Source: JAZDMK01 sp043800975 (GTDB lineage Bacteria; Bacteroidota; Bacteroidia; Bacteroidales; JAHJDW01). From it: a stretch of 64,000 bases of DNA. The DNA is taken from assembly GCA_043800975.1 (NCBI GenBank), contig JAZDMK010000301.1, forward strand, positions 1 through 64,000, given 5' to 3'. Of this stretch, positions 59,233 through 64,000 are shown piece by piece (position 1 is the first letter of the stretch; the number at the start of each line of letters is the position of its first letter). The position numbers and the translations under genes were made by a program. A model generated the notes under the pieces. The model was given only the letters and a program-made list of their open reading frames with translations. It was not told the DNA's origin and searched no databases.

Positions 59233-60359
59233 TTTTTAAATGTGTTATTATAAATCTCTAGATAACGTTGAAACATTAATTCAACATCAAAATACTTTAA
59301 TGCCGTTTCGCGTGCTTTTGTTCCCATGCCGGAGTTGCAGTTCTCAATTACATAATTGATGCCCTCAGCGAGACTGACTGGATTATTTTCTTCAGCCAGG
59401 TAACCGTTTTCTTTATGAACAAAAACATCACGTGCACAACCACGGGCTGTTGATACAATACAAGTGCCGCTCATCATAGCTTCAGCTATCACAAACCCGA
59501 AAGCTTCAGACTGGGAAGTGTGAACCATGCAGCACATGACAGAGTATAGATTTGCGAGCGTTTGTTTGTCTACCCAACCTGTGATGATAAAATGATTTTC
59601 CAGTCCTTTATTCCGAATCATGGTTTTTAGTTCTTCTTTATAGTCGGGATCACCGGAACCAACAAAAACAAATAAAGCTTCAGGATGTTTAGAAATAACT
59701 TTTTCGGCTGCTTCAATAACAAGGTTGTTATTTTTTAGCGGAGTTAATCTGCCTACAGCCGCAACAATTTTTCGGTTATGCAGCCCAAATTTATCTTTTA
59801 CAGCTTTAATTTCTTCTTCTGAGCGTGAGTGAAAAACATTCGGGGAAATTCCCTGATGAACAACAATGACTTTCTCCGGGTTTGCTTTTTCATGATTAAG
59901 AATAAATTCTTTCGATTCTTCTGAAACTGCTACAATGACAGAAGCGTTGCGGTTATTAAACCGGTCGAATTTCATGATGCCCGGATTGTAATTGTAATGA
60001 ATCCAGGTGTCTTGTTTGGTGACTGCCCGAACAGGAACTCCAGCCAGTTTAGCTGCAAATAATGAGGGTACAGCATCATCAAAAAGATGCGGATTGACAG
60101 CATCGGGCTTTATTCTGCGAAATATTCTGTATAATTTAAAGAAGGATGAAACCATACTTCTCTTCCTTTTGTTGCTGTCAAAATATACCCAAATGCAATC
60201 ACAGCCGAGTTCTTCCATTTCGTCAAGCATAGCTGGCCTTTCTTTGTGCAGGGCAATGAAAGTCAGCTTAATGTCCGGATATTTTGATGTGAGCTCTGCA
60301 AACCATGTAAAGTAATGCACAGATGAATTGTTTGCCATTAATATTACAGCATGCGTCAT
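59229..60359 (-). CDS. Glycosyltransferase family 4
   Basis: A 376-residue GT-B enzyme. Text: RIKPDAVNPHLFDDAVPSLFAAKLAGVP, the GVVHQGISPNVF-like VIVVHQGISPNVFH, KIVAAVGRLTPLKNNNLVIEA and the E-x7-E motif in SEAFGFVIAEAMMSGTCIVST. It retains its fold-type and probably adds a hexose to the growing chain. It overlaps both neighbours by 4 nt. Confidence 0.9.
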   Translation of the reverse strand: MTHAVILMANNSSVHYFTWFAELTSKYPDIKLTFIALHKERPAMLDEMEELGCDCIWVYFDSNKRKRSMVSSFFKLYRIFRRIKPDAVNPHLFDDAVPSLFAAKLAGVPVRAVTKQDTWIHYNYNPGIMKFDRFNNRNASVIVAVSEESKEFILNHEKANPEKVIVVHQGISPNVFHSRSEEEIKAVKDKFGLHNRKIVAAVGRLTPLKNNNLVIEAAEKVISKHPEALFVFVGSGDPDYKEELKTMIRNKGLENHFIITGWVDKQTLANLYSVMCCMVHTSQSEAFGFVIAEAMMSGTCIVSTARGCARDVFVHKENGYLAEENNPVSLAEGINYVIENCNSGMGTKARETALKYFDVELMFQRYLEIYNNTFKK

Positions 60360-61459
60360 GGTGTTAGCAGATTTTCAAGTTTAGAAATAAAATTTCCATA
60401 AGTATGTTCATGTGCAAAAGAAATTCTTTTTTTTGCAAAAATTTCTTCCTCACCGTTTTTCAAATAGTTTTCCAGAAGTGTTGTTGCATCTGAACTTTTT
60501 TTATACATATACAATTTGTCGGATGTGGAGTCGTAATCATTAAGTACAGGAGTGAAAACGGGTTTCCCCATGGCAAGATATTGCAGTATTTTATGATGAT
60601 TTATTACATTCCAGTAAAGGTCAGTAACCATGGGAGCAATACAAAAACGGGCATTACTGATATAATTTTTGAGTTGTTTGAAATGAACCGGAGGGATATA
60701 AATCAGATTGGGATATTTTTTTTCAAGAAATAGTTTTGCAGGCAAAGGGTGCGATGCATTGAACGTTTGGCGGCCAACAAAAACAAAAGGAATATCTGGA
60801 AATTTTATCAGCATTTGTTCAATAAGTGCATAATCAATCCGGAATGGGTCCAGATTACCAACATATAAACCATACTGCATGGAAGGTAAATCATGTTTGT
60901 ATAGTTCAGGGGGGTCTGCAACAAACTCATCTTCGGATATTCCATGCGGTATAATATGCATGTCTTTTCCATAACGGCATAGTTTTTTTTCAAAATCACG
61001 GGAAACGAGAATAAGTGAATTGACATTAGAACAAAGTGACAAATACTCCTTTTTGTAATCATCAACGCAATGAAACAAGGAGTAAGTTGCACCAAAACTT
61101 TTAGGATCCGTAAGGCGGAGAGGGTCAAATGACCAAAAGATAAAATCAGAAAACTGAATAGATGAAAAATATTTTTTTAGTCTTGATTGAATACTTTCTT
61201 CATTGAGACGAAAGAAAAAATCAGATTTGACTGCTGAGGGATATTTGTTCCTGTAAGAAATAACAGATAGGTTTGCTGTAATTTCAACAGAATTAATTTT
61301 TCGGTTAAAAAAATTTGAAGGTTTCCAGTTTGTAGGTGGGTTAACAAAGATAATTTTGTTTTTCCTGGATAATTCATAGGCCCAATTGTGTTTTGAATAC
61401 CAGATATCACCCCAGGGTTCATTGGAAACAATAACAATATTACGACCTTCCAGTTTCAC
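60356..61459 (-). CDS. Glycosyltransferase (GT-B, family 1/4-like)
   Basis: A 367-residue protein. It opens NIVIVSNEPWGDIWYSKHNWA, has DFIFWSFDPLRLT and LFHCVDDYKKEY in the N-domain, and HIIPHGISEDEF, YGLYVGNLDPFRIDYALIEQ and NHHKILQYLAMGKPVFTPVL in the C-domain. This layout is like the TuaH-type glycosyltransferases. It is 12 nt after the amidotransferase gene. Confidence 0.82.
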   Translation of the reverse strand: MKLEGRNIVIVSNEPWGDIWYSKHNWAYELSRKNKIIFVNPPTNWKPSNFFNRKINSVEITANLSVISYRNKYPSAVKSDFFFRLNEESIQSRLKKYFSSIQFSDFIFWSFDPLRLTDPKSFGATYSLFHCVDDYKKEYLSLCSNVNSLILVSRDFEKKLCRYGKDMHIIPHGISEDEFVADPPELYKHDLPSMQYGLYVGNLDPFRIDYALIEQMLIKFPDIPFVFVGRQTFNASHPLPAKLFLEKKYPNLIYIPPVHFKQLKNYISNARFCIAPMVTDLYWNVINHHKILQYLAMGKPVFTPVLNDYDSTSDKLYMYKKSSDATTLLENYLKNGEEEIFAKKRISFAHEHTYGNFISKLENLLTP

Positions 61460-61471
61460 AATGTAAAGGTA

Positions 61472-62605
61472 TTATTTTTTCCGGTTTCTTCCTGTAATCC
61501 TCGATAGAGTCTCCAGAATCCTGAAATGACGCGTTAAATAGGATGGGTAATCGGTATGTTTTTTTATTGGCGCACGCATGATGCTTTCAAATTCTTCTTC
61601 GGTAAGACCAAGTTTTTTAATCACATATTCTTTGTCGTCTTTCAGCATCTGCTCTTCATAAGGAGGCTTACTAATCATTTCCAGTGCTTCTTTACGGGAA
61701 ATCTGTCCGGAACATACCATAGTAGAAAGATGAGCTTTTCGTTTGTCTATTCCAAACTTTACAGGCAAAATGTAACCCTGATAAAACCGGGTAAAAACGG
61801 ACTCATAATGCTTACCTCCATAATCTTTCCAATCAAAATCATCCATTAAAAGTTGTTTTGCTTCATTACGATGATACTTCGTGTAATTCAAAAGCTGAAC
61901 GGTTTTAATTTTCCCTGATTTTGCATTCACATACTGATCTTTGAAATTCCAGATCGGGTATGTTTTTCGTTTAAGTTTTCCAAAGCGATTGTGAATAGCT
62001 CGTATGTTTAATCCATCAAGTTTCCAGTGATACCAAGCTTCGGGGAGAATGCCTTCTGTGACTGTATTGTGACCGGTGATAACATGACGGATTTTAAACT
62101 TTCTGGCAGTTTTGTATAAAATTGCAACAATTGCCTGATCCGTAATTAACTCAATATCCAGAACAGATGCTCTCAGAAAAGACAACTGTATGTCCCGGAA
62201 TTCTTCCCAGTCATTCACATATGTGTATAAATCTAAATCCAATCTATTCAGAACACCTTCAATATTTTTAACAGCTAATTCAGAGTTCCAGCCATTGTCG
62301 TAATGAACGATTAGGGGTCTCAACCCGATTTTTTTTGTGAAATAGGCAAGGTATGTGCTGTCTACGCCACCACTGATTCCGCAAATGCAATCATATTGTT
62401 TTCCTTCTCCGGCTTTTTTAATTTCCTTAATTACGTCTTGAAGTCTTTCATCCTCTTTCTCTTCGGGAATATTTGTAACTGAATACATTTTTTCATACTC
62501 GTAGCAAAAGTTACAAATACCTTCGCTGTCAAAAGTTATGTCTTCTACATCGGACGTTGATAAAATACAACGTTTACAAATTTGGTATGGTTTGTCGGAT
62601 TTCAG
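61472..62605 (-). CDS. N-acetyl sugar amidotransferase (WbpG/PseA-like)
   Basis: A protein of about 378 residues if begun at CTG (62603-62605). The N-terminus then carries the zinc-ribbon-like Cys pairs ICKRC and ICNFC (Cys10, 13, 31, 34), and the rest the PP-loop ATPase motif ISGGVDSTYLAY, VHYDNGWNSELAV and VITGHNTVTEGILPEAW. The only ATG (62488) would remove all four Cys. No ATG, GTG or TTG lies between that ATG and the in-frame stop upstream. The CTG lies 1 nt after the stop of the GT2 gene. With an imidazole-glycerol-phosphate-synthase-like partner (not in the window) such enzymes make acetamidino sugars of O-antigens. Confidence 0.82.
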   Translation of the reverse strand: MKSDKPYQICKRCILSTSDVEDITFDSEGICNFCYEYEKMYSVTNIPEEKEDERLQDVIKEIKKAGEGKQYDCICGISGGVDSTYLAYFTKKIGLRPLIVHYDNGWNSELAVKNIEGVLNRLDLDLYTYVNDWEEFRDIQLSFLRASVLDIELITDQAIVAILYKTARKFKIRHVITGHNTVTEGILPEAWYHWKLDGLNIRAIHNRFGKLKRKTYPIWNFKDQYVNAKSGKIKTVQLLNYTKYHRNEAKQLLMDDFDWKDYGGKHYESVFTRFYQGYILPVKFGIDKRKAHLSTMVCSGQISRKEALEMISKPPYEEQMLKDDKEYVIKKLGLTEEEFESIMRAPIKKHTDYPSYLTRHFRILETLSRITGRNRKK

Positions 62606-62606
62606 A

Positions 62607-63551
62607 TTAAATAATTTTAATGATTGTGATGGGATAACGGAAAAGCGTTATAATTAAATTAAAAGCTTTAATAACTTTTCTCTTAAAAGTAATTGGATGT
62701 TTAATGAATCGATGAGTATAGAAATCCAGATAGCGGAACAGTATGATACGGCTTACATTTTTGCTCATTGAGTTTTTGAGCATGAAATGGAAAAGTTTGC
62801 GAAACATGATAACATTATAAAATCTGGTGATTTCCGTTCCTTCAGATGAAAGTGTAAAATTATCTTTGTGTACACCACGCATTGATACTGCTTTATCAAG
62901 TGTGCCCGGATATAATTTGCATTGATAGGAAAGTCTGTAGAAAAACTCGTTGTCTTCATTCCAGCGAAGATCAACATCAAATGCACCCACTCTTTCCAGA
63001 GCTTTTTTTGTGACAGTAAAACCGTCAAGATGAATCCATCCATGGGCGCCTTCAAACAATTTCTCAAACAATTCGGATGGTTTTAATGCATAAGTCATTG
63101 TGGTTAACATCAGGTTCGTGCCCGATGCTGTAGCCGATTTCATTCTTTCAACATGCTTCTGCATGCTTTGTTCGTCGTAGCTGAAGGTTCCTATAGCTTC
63201 ATAAACACCTTCCGCATCAGGAAAATTGTCAAATACTTTTTTTGTTTCAGAAAATCTTCCAGGCAAATAAAAATCGTCTGCATCAAGAAAGCTGATAAAA
63301 GGAAACGCTGCAAATTCAATTCCCCGGTTTCTTGTTATGTTGGCTCCATGATTTTTATTATCTGCATGGGTAAAAAAGCGAACATTTTCGAAACGAGCTT
63401 CGAGTTCACGACTTATTTCTGCGGAATTGTCCTGAGACTTGTCGTCAACAAGAATTACCTCGCCGGTTTCAGGTTGTTCAAGCGCTGATAATACCGATTT
63501 CTCCAGAAACTGGGATGCATTGTAAACCGGTATGATAACAGACACTTTCAT
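62607..63551 (-). CDS. Glycosyltransferase family 2
   Basis: A 314-residue GT-A enzyme. It opens VSVIIPVYNASQFLEKSVLS, then VILVDDKSQDNSAEI, ITRNRGIEFAAFPFISFLDADDFYLP with the D-x-D site, and HLDGFTVTKKALERVG. The start MKVSVII is used. The C-terminal end is basic and hydrophobic (IITLFRYPITIIKII), which may hold it at the membrane. Its stop is 1 nt before the CTG of the amidotransferase gene. Confidence 0.88.
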   Translation of the reverse strand: MKVSVIIPVYNASQFLEKSVLSALEQPETGEVILVDDKSQDNSAEISRELEARFENVRFFTHADNKNHGANITRNRGIEFAAFPFISFLDADDFYLPGRFSETKKVFDNFPDAEGVYEAIGTFSYDEQSMQKHVERMKSATASGTNLMLTTMTYALKPSELFEKLFEGAHGWIHLDGFTVTKKALERVGAFDVDLRWNEDNEFFYRLSYQCKLYPGTLDKAVSMRGVHKDNFTLSSEGTEITRFYNVIMFRKLFHFMLKNSMSKNVSRIILFRYLDFYTHRFIKHPITFKRKVIKAFNLIITLFRYPITIIKII

Positions 63552-63628
63552 GATTTGCAAATATATTGGAATAATCGTAAGTGAAGTTGCGTATTTGTAA
63601 ACAGAAGAATCAAAAAGATAAAAAGAAG

Positions 63629-64000
63629 TTATTTTTTTGTAAAGTGGTAAAGCCCAAGAGCAAGCTTTTGTGTTTCATAGGCTGAAGCTTCTGCGAAGTA
63701 TTCGGGTACGTAACCGTCTTTAATAATTGAAAATTCTGTCAATTCAAGATTTTTTAAAATGTGAATCATATCTTCTGGGTGAAAAACACGATGGGCGTTG
63801 AATTCAATGCGTGGCTGACCAACAGGGACTGTAATGTAAAGGTTTCCTTCGGGAGCCAGAACCCGCTGCAGTTCTTCGAGTGCTTTTATATGTCCGTCGG
63901 GCATTACAGGATCCCCATAGCGTCCAAGTCCTATATGTTCAATAACATGAAAAGTAGAGAGAGACTCGATGCTATTATCTTTAAAAGGGAGTTTCAGGAT
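63629..64000 (-). CDS. DUF268 SAM-dependent methyltransferase-like protein (5' end outside window)
   Basis: The frame stays open to the last base of the window, so the N-terminus is missing. The visible 123 codons show LPFKDNSIESLSTFHVIEHI, GLGRYGDPVMPDGHIKALEE, LQRVLAPEGNLYITVPVGQP and FNAHRVFHPEDMI, the C-terminal half of a DUF268/class I methyltransferase fold. It probably modifies a sugar of the surface glycan; it lies 77 nt upstream of the GT2 gene. Confidence 0.85.
   Translation of the reverse strand: MLKLPFKDNSIESLSTFHVIEHIGLGRYGDPVMPDGHIKALEELQRVLAPEGNLYITVPVGQPRIEFNAHRVFHPEDMIHILKNLELTEFSIIKDGYVPEYFAEASAYETQKLALGLYHFTKK

Overview
The window is chromosomal DNA of a member of the Bacteroidota, probably anaerobic or facultative. 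Three kinds of evidence support this. There is a SusD-type outer-membrane lipoprotein and at least six secreted proteins ending in type IX secretion (T9SS) sorting domains, plus two T9SS-related membrane proteins (a PorP/SprF family protein and PorT). The genes lack strong Shine-Dalgarno sites and are preceded by the Bacteroidota promoter form TTTG-N19-21-TAnnTTTG. The energy genes are an 11-subunit complex I and an Rnf complex. No phage, insertion sequence or CRISPR array is visible.

Layout. 1-5.7 kb (+): a glycan/glycoprotein-use operon with a SusD homologue (cut by the window start), a LamG T9SS protein, a LamG-PNGase F-like T9SS protein and a small secreted unknown. 5.9-7.6 kb (-): an ABC-2 exporter. 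7.7-8.4 kb (+): two small unknowns. 8.4-18.7 kb (-): a complete nuoABCD-HIJKLMN operon without nuoEFG, with an unknown gene at its end, a good promoter and a terminator. 18.7-19.2 kb: repeat-rich DNA without a gene. 19.2-23.7 kb: an rseC-like gene with a nonsense codon near its start, a large secreted metallophosphoesterase and an acyltransferase. 23.7-29.1 kb (+): rnfBCDEA without rnfG, followed directly by a dihydroorotate-dehydrogenase-like flavoenzyme. 29.2-33.3 kb (-): PorP/SprF protein, apbE, radC and secreted proteins. 33.5-34.8 kb (+): a sugar MFS transporter. 34.9-42.1 kb (-): tRNA-Glu with rpsT, then a housekeeping run (unknown, FAD dehydrogenase, porT, ubiE, heptose kinase, unknown, aminotransferase). 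42.2-43.1 kb (+): an unknown membrane protein and a tandem pair of very small putative lipoproteins. 43.1-48.1 kb (-): secreted unknown, L,D-transpeptidase, YihY, nadC, DUF4783 protein; rlmH is divergent. 48.7-52.5 kb (-): three secreted proteins. 52.9-54.9 kb: rdgB and purD, divergent. 54.9-64 kb: a surface-polysaccharide cluster (polytopic membrane protein, five glycosyltransferases, FkbM methyltransferase, N-acetyl sugar amidotransferase, DUF268 methyltransferase cut by the window end).

How the genes fit together. Complex I without its NADH module and an Rnf complex are both compatible with ferredoxin-centred electron flow and ion-gradient formation; ApbE, encoded 2 kb from the rnf operon, would supply the covalent FMN of Rnf subunits. 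T9SS genes and cargo fit the glycan-degrading secretome, and the polysaccharide cluster and heptose kinase fit a decorated cell surface.

The most unusual observations are: Rnf without RnfG and with an altered flavinylation motif in RnfD; the interrupted rseC; a PNGase F-like enzyme with Gln at one expected active-site Glu; a pair of 57-58 residue paralogous lipoproteins; a sugar amidotransferase that seems to start at CTG; and a set of 7-8 bp period tandem repeats spread over intergenic DNA, one of which lies in frame inside a T9SS sorting domain.
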